DNA of 64,000 nt from Blattabacterium cuenoti. GTDB lineage: Bacteria > Bacteroidota > Bacteroidia > Flavobacteriales > Blattabacteriaceae. This document shows positions 29,096-36,986 of this stretch, one piece after another. The notes under the pieces are model-generated. The model was not told the DNA's origin. It made no database searches and worked only from the letters and a program-made list of their open reading frames with translations. The first letter of the stretch is position 1. Every line of letters starts with the position of its first letter. The DNA is taken from positions 557,527 to 621,526 of the forward strand of contig NZ_CP059207.1 of NCBI RefSeq assembly GCF_014252035.1. The letters are read 5' to 3'. The position numbers and the translations under genes are program-made.

Positions 29096-29690
29096 AAAGT
29101 AAGGATGATAGATACTTTTTTAAGATCGAAAAAATATCCCATAAAGCCTTAATTCTAGCAAAAATTTCTCTTAGTTGTGTTTTACTATCGTGAGATATAT
29201 TTTTTGCATTAAAACCTACAACTTCCAGGCCTAAACAATTACCAATAAAAATGGCTCTTTCATTATGAAATTTTTGAGATATGATTGTAAATTTTTTTTG
29301 ATGAAAAATCTTATATACCCTTAATACAGAAGATAATGTATTAACTCCATATAAATCTTCATAAATAAAATTAGAAGGAATTCCTTTTTTTATAAGTTCT
29401 TTTTTCATCATTTTTGGTTCATTATAGTTCTTTTCTCTATTATCTCCACTTACAATAATATATCTTATTTTTTTATGATGGAATAGACAACTTGCTGCGT
29501 CAATTCTATATTTAAAATAAACATTCAATCCTCCTCCCTGTAAATATTTAGAAGTACCTAAAACAACACCATATGTACTATATGGAATTATATTGATACT
29601 ATCATAAGTTTTTCTCATAGACCAGAAACTTATTCCAATAGGACAAAAAATGAAAAACAAAATTATCAAAAAAAATATACGTTTTATTAT
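29013..29690 (-). CDS. SanA-like DUF218 membrane-anchored protein without an ATG start
   Basis: Similar to SanA/YdcF envelope proteins: GVVLGTSKYLQGGGLNVYFK, YRIDAA, IIVSGDN, YNEPKMM, and FHNERAIFIGN occur in the family order. The frame has no ATG near its start. Reading from the stop upstream gives ATA ATA AAA CGT then a hydrophobic stretch, so the natural N-terminus (KR plus membrane anchor) would begin at an ATA codon at 29690; the first accepted alternative start is TTG at 29669. The C-terminus runs 83 bases into the menD 3' end. It follows secA by about 23 bases. Exact role unknown; E. coli SanA affects envelope permeability. Confidence 0.75.
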   Translation of the reverse strand: MIKRIFFLIILFFIFCPIGISFWSMRKTYDSINIIPYSTYGVVLGTSKYLQGGGLNVYFKYRIDAASCLFHHKKIRYIIVSGDNREKNYNEPKMMKKELIKKGIPSNFIYEDLYGVNTLSSVLRVYKIFHQKKFTIISQKFHNERAIFIGNCLGLEVVGFNAKNISHDSKTQLREIFARIKALWDIFSILKKYLSSLLFKIIKDISLIFLHCRIYEFLFLKEMVC

Positions 29691-29713
29691 TTACACAAAA
29701 TCATTTTTATTCA

Positions 29714-32700
29714 TTAATAAAAATCTTTTTCTATAATAACCCATTCCCCATTTTCTAAAAAAGATTCTACCTGTTTAAATTTAATTTTTTTAGTTACTCC
29801 TGTGATCAAATGTCGAATATTAACTTTATTATTTCTTCCTATTTTCTTTTTTTTTTCTTTTGTCATTATTAAAGAATTGTTGAATTCTAAATTATTATTT
29901 AATAATATATTACTTGTTATTATATATGATCTTAGAAGGAAAGAAATTATTTTTCTATTAATTTCATAAACTTTATCTTGAAATAAATTGAAAGCATTTT
30001 GTTTATAAACTACAAGAGGGTCTTTTTGTTCAAAAACAGCATTTTGTACTGAATGACGTAAATTATCCATTTCTCTTAAATGTTCTTTCCATTTATCATC
30101 CATGAAACATAATATAGCTTTTTTTTCAAGTATTGAAAATAATGATTTACCTTTGGTATCATATAATTCTTTCAAATTAGAAGTAATAATAATATTACTA
30201 TGTCCATCTGTAAATATGGATTGTATTTGGTATATTTCTCTATTATTTTCAGAAATTTCTTTATCATTTAAAATAGGATTAATATTTTGATTAATTATTT
30301 TTTCTTTTCTATTATCATAAAATTCTATAATATAATCATGAAGTTTTTTAATACAATCAAATTCTTGGTATAAAAAAAATTTATTTTCTTGAAATGGTAG
30401 TTTTATGCCAAAAATATGAAAAAATTCATATTCCATATTTCTAAAATCATTTATAGATTTATTTATATTGATCATTATATCCAATAAAACGGATATCATA
30501 TTGGATATGTCTAAACTCAATTCATTTTTACATAATGCATTTCTACGTTTTTTATAGACAAATTCTCTTTGTTTATTAATAACATCATCATAATCTAATA
30601 AACGTTTACGCATACTAAAATTATTATCTTCTATTTTCTTTTGTGCTTTTTCAATAGATTTTGTTAGTAAAGGATGTTGTATAATATCTCCTTCCTTATG
30701 TCCAAATCTATCCATTAATTTTGATAATTTTTCGGAATCAATAAATAAACGAATCAAATTATCTTCTAGAGATACATAAAATTGAGAACTTCCTGGATCT
30801 CCTTGTCTTCCTGATCTTCCTCTTAATTGATTATCTACTCTTCTAGAATCATGCCTTTCTGTACCTAAAACTGCTAAACCTCCATTTTGAATTACTTCTT
30901 TTGACAATTTAATATCAGTTCCACGTCCAGCCATATTTGTTGCTATAGTAACAGCACTAGGAAAACCTGCTTTTGCTATGATATCTGCTTCTTTTTCATG
31001 TAATTTTGCATTTAAAACATTATGTATAATTTTCCTGAATTTTAGTGCTCTACCTAAAAATTCAGAAATATCAACAGAAGTAGTTCCAACGAGAACTGGT
31101 CTTTTCTCCTTTTGTGATAAACTAATTATTTTATCTATAATAGCATTATATTTTTCTCGTTTTGTTTTAAAAACAAGATCTTGTAAATCTTTTCTTATTA
31201 TAGGTTTATGTGTAGGAATAACTACTACATCTAATTTATAGATATCCCAAAACTCCCCAGATTCTGTTTCTGCAGTACCTGTCATTCCGGATATTTTATT
31301 ATACATTCTAAAATAATTCTGTAAAGTTATTGTAGCAAGAGTTTGACTTGATGATTCTATCTTAACATTTTCTTTTGCTTCTATAGCTTGATGTAAACCA
31401 TCAGAATAACGTCTTCCTTCCATGATACGACCAGTTTGTTCATCCACTATTTTTACTTTACCTCCTAATACAACATAATCGACATCTTTTTCAAATAAAG
31501 TAAATGCTTTAAGTAATTGATTAATAGTGTGTATTCTACGTGATTTTATAGAAAAATTTTTTAGAAGTTTTTCTTTTTCTTTTATTTCTATTTCTTTTGG
31601 AAAATTTTTATTTTCTAATTCATAAAGTTCTAGGTTTATATCTGGCAGTATAAAAAAACTTACATCCTCTACATTTTCGGATAAAAATTCAATTCCTTTA
31701 TCTGTTAATTCAACTGTATTATTTTTTTCATCAATAACAAAATATAAATCTTTATCCACCTGATACATTTCTCTTCCTTGATCTTGTAAATATTTACTCT
31801 CTGTTTTTTGTAAAATAAAACGAATATTTTCTTCACTTAAAAATTTGATCAGAATTTTTTTCTTTGGTAAACCTCTATATGCTTGAAATAATTTAAAACC
31901 TCCTAATTTTTTATTTCCACTATTTATCAAATTTTTAGATTTTTGTAATAAATTATTAACTACTAAATTTTGTTTTTTGACAAGGATTTGTACTTTATTT
32001 TTTAATAATTCAAATTCGTTTTTATTGTCAATTTTAGAATCAACAGGTCCTGATATAACTAAAGGAGTACGTGCTTCATCTATTAAAACAGAATCTATTT
32101 CATCTATGATAGCATAATTTAATTCTCTTTGCACCAATTCATCCTTATAAAGAGCCATATTATCGCGAAGATAATCAAATCCAAATTCATTATTTGTTCC
32201 ATAAGTTATATCTGCTTCATAAGCTTTTTTGCGCATTATAATATTGGATGAAGGATAATAATCAATACAATCGACTTTTAACTGATGAAATTCCATTAAA
32301 GGAGACATCCAATTTGTATCTCTTTTAGATAAATAATTATTAACAGTAACAATGTGTACTCCTTTTCCCAAAAGAGCATTTAAATAAGCAGTTAAAGTTG
32401 CTACAAAAGTTTTACCTTCTCCTGTTGCCATTTCTGCTATTTTACCTTGATGCAAAACAATTCCTCCCATTAACTGTACATCATAATGTACCATATCCCA
32501 AATTATTTTTTTACCACAAGCATTCCATTCGTTTTTCCAAATTGCATATTTACCATCTAGTAAAACATAAGATTTTACTTTTGATAATTCTTGATCAAAA
32601 AGAGTTTTTTTAACAATAAGTTTTTTCTTTTCTTTAAATCGTTTAGATGTTTCCTTAATGACTGCAAAAGCTTTCGGTAGAAGAAATGTAAGTATATCTT

Positions 32701-33010
32701 TTTCTATTTTAGAAATATGATTTTTTATTTTATCTATATAAGAATAAGTTTTTTCTATAAATTTAATAGAATAAGATTTTTTATCTTCTAATGTTTTTAG
32801 TAGTTTTTTTTCTTCTTGATAAAATTTATCTGTATGATTCTGTATAGTCTTTTTAAACTCCAGAGTTTTATTTCTCAATTCATCATCAGATAAAGAAAAC
32901 ATATTTTTCTCTTCTTCTTTAATTTGAAATAAAATTTTCTTTATCTCCTTTATATCTTTATCATTTTTATTTTCTAAAAATTTATTTAGTATTTTTTTAA
33001 TAAAACTCAT
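29714..33010 (-). CDS. secA: Preprotein translocase ATPase SecA
   Basis: Motor of the Sec pathway. The protein is 1098 aa, longer than the roughly 900 aa of E. coli, as is usual in Bacteroidota. It shows the Walker A region TGEGKTFVATL, the Walker B-type DEIDSVLIDEARTPL, motif VI region GRGTDIKL and QLRGRSGRQGDPG. The C-terminal tail carries no CxC...CH zinc motif and ends in a Lys-rich FKQVESFLENGEWVII segment. It is preceded by a DUF2795 gene (42 bases) and followed by the sanA-like gene. Confidence 0.97.
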   Translation of the reverse strand: MSFIKKILNKFLENKNDKDIKEIKKILFQIKEEEKNMFSLSDDELRNKTLEFKKTIQNHTDKFYQEEKKLLKTLEDKKSYSIKFIEKTYSYIDKIKNHISKIEKDILTFLLPKAFAVIKETSKRFKEKKKLIVKKTLFDQELSKVKSYVLLDGKYAIWKNEWNACGKKIIWDMVHYDVQLMGGIVLHQGKIAEMATGEGKTFVATLTAYLNALLGKGVHIVTVNNYLSKRDTNWMSPLMEFHQLKVDCIDYYPSSNIIMRKKAYEADITYGTNNEFGFDYLRDNMALYKDELVQRELNYAIIDEIDSVLIDEARTPLVISGPVDSKIDNKNEFELLKNKVQILVKKQNLVVNNLLQKSKNLINSGNKKLGGFKLFQAYRGLPKKKILIKFLSEENIRFILQKTESKYLQDQGREMYQVDKDLYFVIDEKNNTVELTDKGIEFLSENVEDVSFFILPDINLELYELENKNFPKEIEIKEKEKLLKNFSIKSRRIHTINQLLKAFTLFEKDVDYVVLGGKVKIVDEQTGRIMEGRRYSDGLHQAIEAKENVKIESSSQTLATITLQNYFRMYNKISGMTGTAETESGEFWDIYKLDVVVIPTHKPIIRKDLQDLVFKTKREKYNAIIDKIISLSQKEKRPVLVGTTSVDISEFLGRALKFRKIIHNVLNAKLHEKEADIIAKAGFPSAVTIATNMAGRGTDIKLSKEVIQNGGLAVLGTERHDSRRVDNQLRGRSGRQGDPGSSQFYVSLEDNLIRLFIDSEKLSKLMDRFGHKEGDIIQHPLLTKSIEKAQKKIEDNNFSMRKRLLDYDDVINKQREFVYKKRRNALCKNELSLDISNMISVLLDIMININKSINDFRNMEYEFFHIFGIKLPFQENKFFLYQEFDCIKKLHDYIIEFYDNRKEKIINQNINPILNDKEISENNREIYQIQSIFTDGHSNIIITSNLKELYDTKGKSLFSILEKKAILCFMDDKWKEHLREMDNLRHSVQNAVFEQKDPLVVYKQNAFNLFQDKVYEINRKIISFLLRSYIITSNILLNNNLEFNNSLIMTKEKKKKIGRNNKVNIRHLITGVTKKIKFKQVESFLENGEWVIIEKDFY

Positions 33011-33052
33011 GACATCACAATAATAGTTAATTATTTACATTGTTATAAAAAT

Positions 33053-33286
33053 TTAAAGTTCATATTCATCTCTATTCCAATAAAAATCTTCATCATCTTT
33101 TGGGTAATCTGCCCATATATCCTCTATGGATTCAAAAACCTCACCATCTCCATTTTCTAATTGCTGAAGATTTTCAACTACTTCAAGAGGAGCACCAGTA
33201 CGAATAGCAAAATCTATCAATTCTTCCTTAGTTGCAGGCCAAGGAGCATCTTCTAAATGAGAAGCTAATTCTAAAGTCCAATACAT
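33053..33286 (-). CDS. DUF2795 family protein
   Basis: A 77-aa acidic protein opening MYWTLELASHLEDAPWPATK and containing ELIDFAIRTGAPLEVVENL, which I recognise as the highly conserved Bacteroidota DUF2795 protein. Function unknown. Its sequence is far less A+T-biased and less Lys/Asn-rich than its neighbours, indicating strong selection. It lies 42 bases upstream of secA on the same strand, so it may be expressed with it. Confidence 0.92.
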   Translation of the reverse strand: MYWTLELASHLEDAPWPATKEELIDFAIRTGAPLEVVENLQQLENGDGEVFESIEDIWADYPKDDEDFYWNRDEYEL

Positions 33287-33308
33287 ATTTAATCAATATT
33301 TTTATAAA

Positions 33309-33357
33309 AAAATCAAAAAAAAATAATATTTTTATATATTTGATTTTCAAAAATCAA
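33309..33357. repeat. Three mutually exclusive complementary segments upstream of fmt
   Basis: AAAATCAAA (33309-33317) can pair with TTTGATTTT (33339-33347), which can instead pair with AAAATCAA (33350-33357). The layout resembles an attenuator switch but may be chance in A+T-rich sequence. It lies between the divergent DUF2795 and fmt genes. Confidence 0.25.
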
Positions 33358-33420
33358 TGAACTTTTTCATAATAAAAACCACAAGATATAATTAGTGAGT
33401 TTAAATTACAAATAAATTGT

Positions 33421-34380
33421 ATGAAAAAGTTTCCAAAAATTGTATTTATAGGTTCTACTTCTTTTTCTTTACAATCTTTAAAAGAATTGTATATTAAAAA
33501 ATATAATATTGTAGGAATTATAACAAGACCTGATAATATTTTTTCCAGAAAAAAAGAAAAAATTTTTTCACCTATAAAAAAATATGCTATAGAACATGAA
33601 ATTCCATTATTACAACCGAAAAATCTTCTTGATTCTTTTTTTTTAAAAGAATTAAAAAAATGGAATCCTGATATACAAATAGTTGTTTCTTTCCGAATAT
33701 TACCAAAAAAAGTATGGAATTTTCCTAAAATGGGATCATTAAATTTACATGCTTCTTTACTACCTCAATATAAAGGAGCTGCGCCTATTAATTGGGCTAT
33801 TATTAATGGAGAAACTGAAACTGGAATAACTACTTTTTTCATAGAAAAAAATATAGATTCTGGAAAAATTTTATTACAAAAAAAAATGAAAATCGGAAAA
33901 AGAGAAACTGCAGGAGAACTTGAAAATAAATTAAAAAAATACAGTGGATCTTTAATTATAAAAACTTTAGAAGGAATTATAAATAACAAAATAACACCTA
34001 TTATCCAAAAAATAGATATGAATTATTCATTAAAATTAGCACCTAAAATATATAAAAAAGACTGTAGAATTCAATGGAAAATTCATTCTATAGATTATAT
34101 TTATAACAAAATAAGAGGATTGAGTCCATTTCCTACTGCATGGACGTTATTATTTATCAAAAATAAATTTTTTATATTTAAAATTTTTTTTGCTGAAAAA
34201 ATAATAGAACAACATGATTTTACAATTGGATCAGTTTTTATTACGTTATATAAAATGAAAATATCAGTAAAAGAAGGATTTCTATCCGTTATAGAAGGAC
34301 AAATAGAAGGAAAAAATAGAATGAACGTTAAAAATTTAATTAATGGATTAAAAAATAATAAAAATATTTTTGTTAAATAA
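33421..34380 (+). CDS. fmt: Methionyl-tRNA formyltransferase
   Basis: Formylates initiator Met-tRNA using 10-formyl-THF. The protein is 319 aa. The N-terminal transferase domain includes the signature HASLLPQYKGAAPINWAI near residues 110-127 with the catalytic Asn/His/Asp set. The C-terminal tRNA-binding domain shows the conserved CRIQWKIHSIDYIYNKIRGL region. Length and motif order are normal. It is monocistronic and is followed by the hup gene. Confidence 0.96.
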   Translation: MKKFPKIVFIGSTSFSLQSLKELYIKKYNIVGIITRPDNIFSRKKEKIFSPIKKYAIEHEIPLLQPKNLLDSFFLKELKKWNPDIQIVVSFRILPKKVWNFPKMGSLNLHASLLPQYKGAAPINWAIINGETETGITTFFIEKNIDSGKILLQKKMKIGKRETAGELENKLKKYSGSLIIKTLEGIINNKITPIIQKIDMNYSLKLAPKIYKKDCRIQWKIHSIDYIYNKIRGLSPFPTAWTLLFIKNKFFIFKIFFAEKIIEQHDFTIGSVFITLYKMKISVKEGFLSVIEGQIEGKNRMNVKNLINGLKNNKNIFVK

Positions 34381-34460
34381 CAAATAATCGAATATTTTAC
34401 GTTAATTATTTCATTGTTAGAATTAAACATTTAAAATTAAACATTTATATATATAAATTC

Positions 34461-34727
34461 ATGAATAAAACAGAACTAGTTAATTCAATAGCAGAAAAAA
34501 CTGGAATAACAAAAATAAAAGCTAAAAATGTTACAGATGCATTTATTGAAACTGTTATAGAATCTCTAAAAAAAGGAGATAAAGTAACTTTAGTAGGTTT
34601 TGGTACTTTTTCTGTTGTTGAAAGGAGTCCAAGAAATGGGGTAAACCCTAGAACTGGAAAAAAAATATATATTCCAGGAAAAAAAGTAGCTAAATTCAAA
34701 ATAGGTGCAGAATTAACAAAATTGTAA
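34461..34727 (+). CDS. hup: DNA-binding protein HU
   Basis: Histone-like nucleoid protein that bends DNA as a dimer. The protein is 88 aa, begins MNKTELVNSIAEKTGITK and carries the signature GFGTFSVVERSPRNGVNPRT with the DNA-intercalating arm (RNGVNPRTGKKI). A perfect 16-base palindrome ATTTATATATATAAAT lies at 34443-34458, immediately before its start, and could be a regulatory site or chance. This may be the only nucleoid protein of the organism, but only one window is visible. Confidence 0.96.
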   Translation: MNKTELVNSIAEKTGITKIKAKNVTDAFIETVIESLKKGDKVTLVGFGTFSVVERSPRNGVNPRTGKKIYIPGKKVAKFKIGAELTKL

Positions 34728-34914
34728 TAATAAAAAAAATAATAAGCTTATTTATTTTATTAGTAGTATTTTTTGATATTATTTTGTGATATGACAGGAG
34801 TAGTATAACATATACAAATAATGATAATTATTTAATAATATCTAATATATACTACTAATTATTTTGTTATTAAATTAATAATATGCTTTTTATTACTAAC
34901 TTACTATTATATTA
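34728..34914. other. Convergent hup-pdxH gap with an inverted repeat
   Basis: The gap holds an 11-base perfect inverted repeat ATTAGTAGTAT (34759-34769) and ATACTACTAAT (34849-34859), 79 bases apart, plus a 12-base palindrome AATAAGCTTATT at 34741-34752 right after hup. It may be a shared terminator region. No ORF or known RNA was recognised. Confidence 0.4.
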
Positions 34915-35631
34915 TTATGGATATAATCTATATATTTTCCATTCATTTTCTTCTTCTACTACCAACCTTTTTTTTTCTAATGTTTGGTGATTATTAGTAG
35001 TAACAACATCATAAGTAGTAGTATAATATACTAATCTATCATGAAGCCTATTTTCTTGTCCTTCCCAGAATTCCATTCTATATGGTTTTATAATATAACC
35101 ACCCCAACTAAAAGGACGTTTTACGGAATTATTTTTGAAAAACTCATTCCATTCGTTATATTGATTTAATAAATTTTCTCTAGAAGATATAATACTACTT
35201 TGTTTAGAAATCCAACTTCCTATTTGATGACCTTTAGGTCTTTTTTTAAAATATTTATCTGATTTTTCTTTTTTTACTTTTGATGCATTTCCCTTAATAA
35301 TAATTTGTCTTTCTGTATTTTTCCAATAAAAGGAAATACAAGTTTTTGGAAATCTTTTAATAGACCTACCTTTAGAACTATAGTAATTTGTATAAAAAAT
35401 AAATCCATTTTTAGAATATTCTTTTAGTAAAACAATTCTTGTTTCAGGAACTCCATCCTCTCCAATAGTAGAAATTGACATAGCATTAATTTCATCATTA
35501 TCATTACAAAATTTTTTCTCTTGTTCAAACCATTTATGAAATAGTTCAAATGGATCTTCCGGAACTTTATCTTCCAATAAAACATGTTTTTTTTTATAAT
35601 TTTTTCTGTAATCACTTAAATCAAGATTCAT
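34915..35631 (-). CDS. pdxH: Pyridoxamine 5'-phosphate oxidase
   Basis: FMN-dependent last step of B6 synthesis, giving pyridoxal phosphate. The protein is 238 aa against about 215 usually. It shows AMSISTIGEDGVPETRIVLL near the N-terminus (FMN and substrate region), FYTNYYSSKGRSI, IGSWISKQSS, PFSWGGYIIKPYRMEFWEG and NRLHDRL, and ends in RLYP as the family does. Extra residues between RLVYY and EENEW (a Thr/Asn-rich stretch) account for the length. Together with pdxA and pdxJ it supports de novo B6 synthesis. Confidence 0.95.
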   Translation of the reverse strand: MNLDLSDYRKNYKKKHVLLEDKVPEDPFELFHKWFEQEKKFCNDNDEINAMSISTIGEDGVPETRIVLLKEYSKNGFIFYTNYYSSKGRSIKRFPKTCISFYWKNTERQIIIKGNASKVKKEKSDKYFKKRPKGHQIGSWISKQSSIISSRENLLNQYNEWNEFFKNNSVKRPFSWGGYIIKPYRMEFWEGQENRLHDRLVYYTTTYDVVTTNNHQTLEKKRLVVEEENEWKIYRLYP

Positions 35632-35700
35632 ATATTATTATTAAATTATATAAATTTATTTCGTTTATGAATACTATTCAATAGTAAAATTATAAAAGAA

Positions 35701-35774
35701 GGCGTGATAGCTCAGTTGGTTAGAGCGTTGGATTCATAACCCAGAGGTCGGGGGTTCAAATCCCCCTCACGCTA
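35701..35774 (+). tRNA. tRNA with CAU anticodon, probably elongator tRNA-Met
   Basis: A 74-base cloverleaf: acceptor GGCGTGA with TCACGCT (G1-U72 wobble), D arm GCTCAGTTGGTTAGAGC, anticodon loop TTCATAA, T arm GGGGGTTCAAATCCCCC, discriminator A. The anticodon is CAT. The anticodon stem closes with an A31-C39 mismatch. It has a paired acceptor end, so it is not the initiator tRNA. CCA is not encoded. It lies between pdxH and dnaN. Confidence 0.93.
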
Positions 35775-35816
35775 TTATGATCTAAATAAATAATTTAAAC
35801 AACAAGACATGAAGAT

Positions 35817-36956
35817 ATGCATTTCTTTGTTTCTAGTCTTTACTTATTTAAAAAACTATGTTTACTATTAAATAATACAAATAACAATTCAAATACGGTA
35901 TACTTTGTTTTCGAGATTAAAAATAATAAAAAGAAACTTACTATTACAAGTTTTTCTAATTTGGAAAAAAGTTACTATATAAATACGGATATACATATTT
36001 ATATCAAAAAACATACGGAAAAAAAAATTATTATACATAGTAAATTTATTACAGATATACTTAGTACTCTTACCAAAGAAATTATTTGTATCAAAAAAGA
36101 AAAAAATGTATTAAATATTTTATCTTTTCAAGGGTCTTTTAAAATTCCTATTATTCAAAAAAAATTCAATATATCTAAAAAAAGTTTATTAAATAAGAAT
36201 AATAAAATGTATATTTTATCGAATATACTTTTAAAAGTACTAAATAACATTCTTTCTTATGTAGAAAAGATCAAATTATTTCAAAATATTATAAGCGGAA
36301 TATATTTTCATTTTTCCAAAAATGAATCCAACTTTTTTTTTACTAATAATTTTATATTAGTAAAATATACTGTAAAATATATAAAGTTTGAAGATGTAAA
36401 ATTTTTTATTCCCAAAAATACTGTTAATATTCTTCATAATTTTTTAAAATATGATAAAAATCATTATAATATAAAAATTAAGTATAATAGTAAAACTATA
36501 ATTTTTTTTCTAAAAAATTATAGTTTTACATCAAAATTATTGGATAATAAAAAATATAAAAATTACAACTTTTTTATTCCTAAGGTAAAATTTGATGTTT
36601 TATTTATTATTAATAGAATTTTATTTTTAAATACTATTAAAAGATTATTCATTTTATCAGATAAGAAAATAATAAAATTTTTTTATTTAAAAATTATGAA
36701 TGGTAAATTAAGTATTTTAAACCAAAATAATTGTTGTAGTTTACAAATTAATTGTAAATATATTTTTTTTAATTCATTAAATAAAAAAATTAAAATGGGA
36801 TTTAATTATCAATTTATAATTGATATATTATCTCATTTAAAAAATGATTTCATATATTTTGAATTATATAATTCAAATAAAATGGGAATATTAAAAACAA
36901 AACCTAATCAAAAAATAAAAGAATTCATTTCTATATTAATTATGTCAATAATGTAA
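35817..36956 (+). CDS. dnaN: DNA polymerase III sliding clamp (beta subunit), strongly diverged
   Basis: Replication processivity clamp. The 379-aa protein is hard to recognise but follows flavobacterial DnaN from end to end: MHFFVSSLYLFKKL at the start, ISGIYFHFSKNESNFFFTNN matching the usual SGVFFQF...FVATD segment, FYLKIMNGKLSIL, KMGFNYQFIIDILSHLKND matching IGFNSRFLTEML, and SILIMSIM at the end where the family has the MPV(R/M)L tail. Length fits. It is very rich in Phe, Lys, Asn and Ile. A perfect 18-bp hairpin lies inside it at 36490-36529. The frame is fully open, so it appears functional. Confidence 0.85.
   Translation: MHFFVSSLYLFKKLCLLLNNTNNNSNTVYFVFEIKNNKKKLTITSFSNLEKSYYINTDIHIYIKKHTEKKIIIHSKFITDILSTLTKEIICIKKEKNVLNILSFQGSFKIPIIQKKFNISKKSLLNKNNKMYILSNILLKVLNNILSYVEKIKLFQNIISGIYFHFSKNESNFFFTNNFILVKYTVKYIKFEDVKFFIPKNTVNILHNFLKYDKNHYNIKIKYNSKTIIFFLKNYSFTSKLLDNKKYKNYNFFIPKVKFDVLFIINRILFLNTIKRLFILSDKKIIKFFYLKIMNGKLSILNQNNCCSLQINCKYIFFNSLNKKIKMGFNYQFIIDILSHLKNDFIYFELYNSNKMGILKTKPNQKIKEFISILIMSIM
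36490..36529. repeat. Perfect 18-bp hairpin inside dnaN
   Basis: Left arm GTAAAACTATAATTTTTT (36490-36507), loop TTCT, right arm AAAAAATTATAGTTTTAC (36512-36529). All 18 pairs match. It encodes the segment around TIIFFLKNYSFT in frame. Confidence 0.9.
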
Positions 36957-36986
36957 TAAATAATAAAATAAAATACTAAATTAGTA

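Noticed and set aside
29714..33010. SecA missing its C-terminal zinc motif as a sign of decay
   Set aside because: The tail (ending GEWVII) resembles the non-zinc tail I recall from flavobacterial SecA, so it is probably normal for the group.
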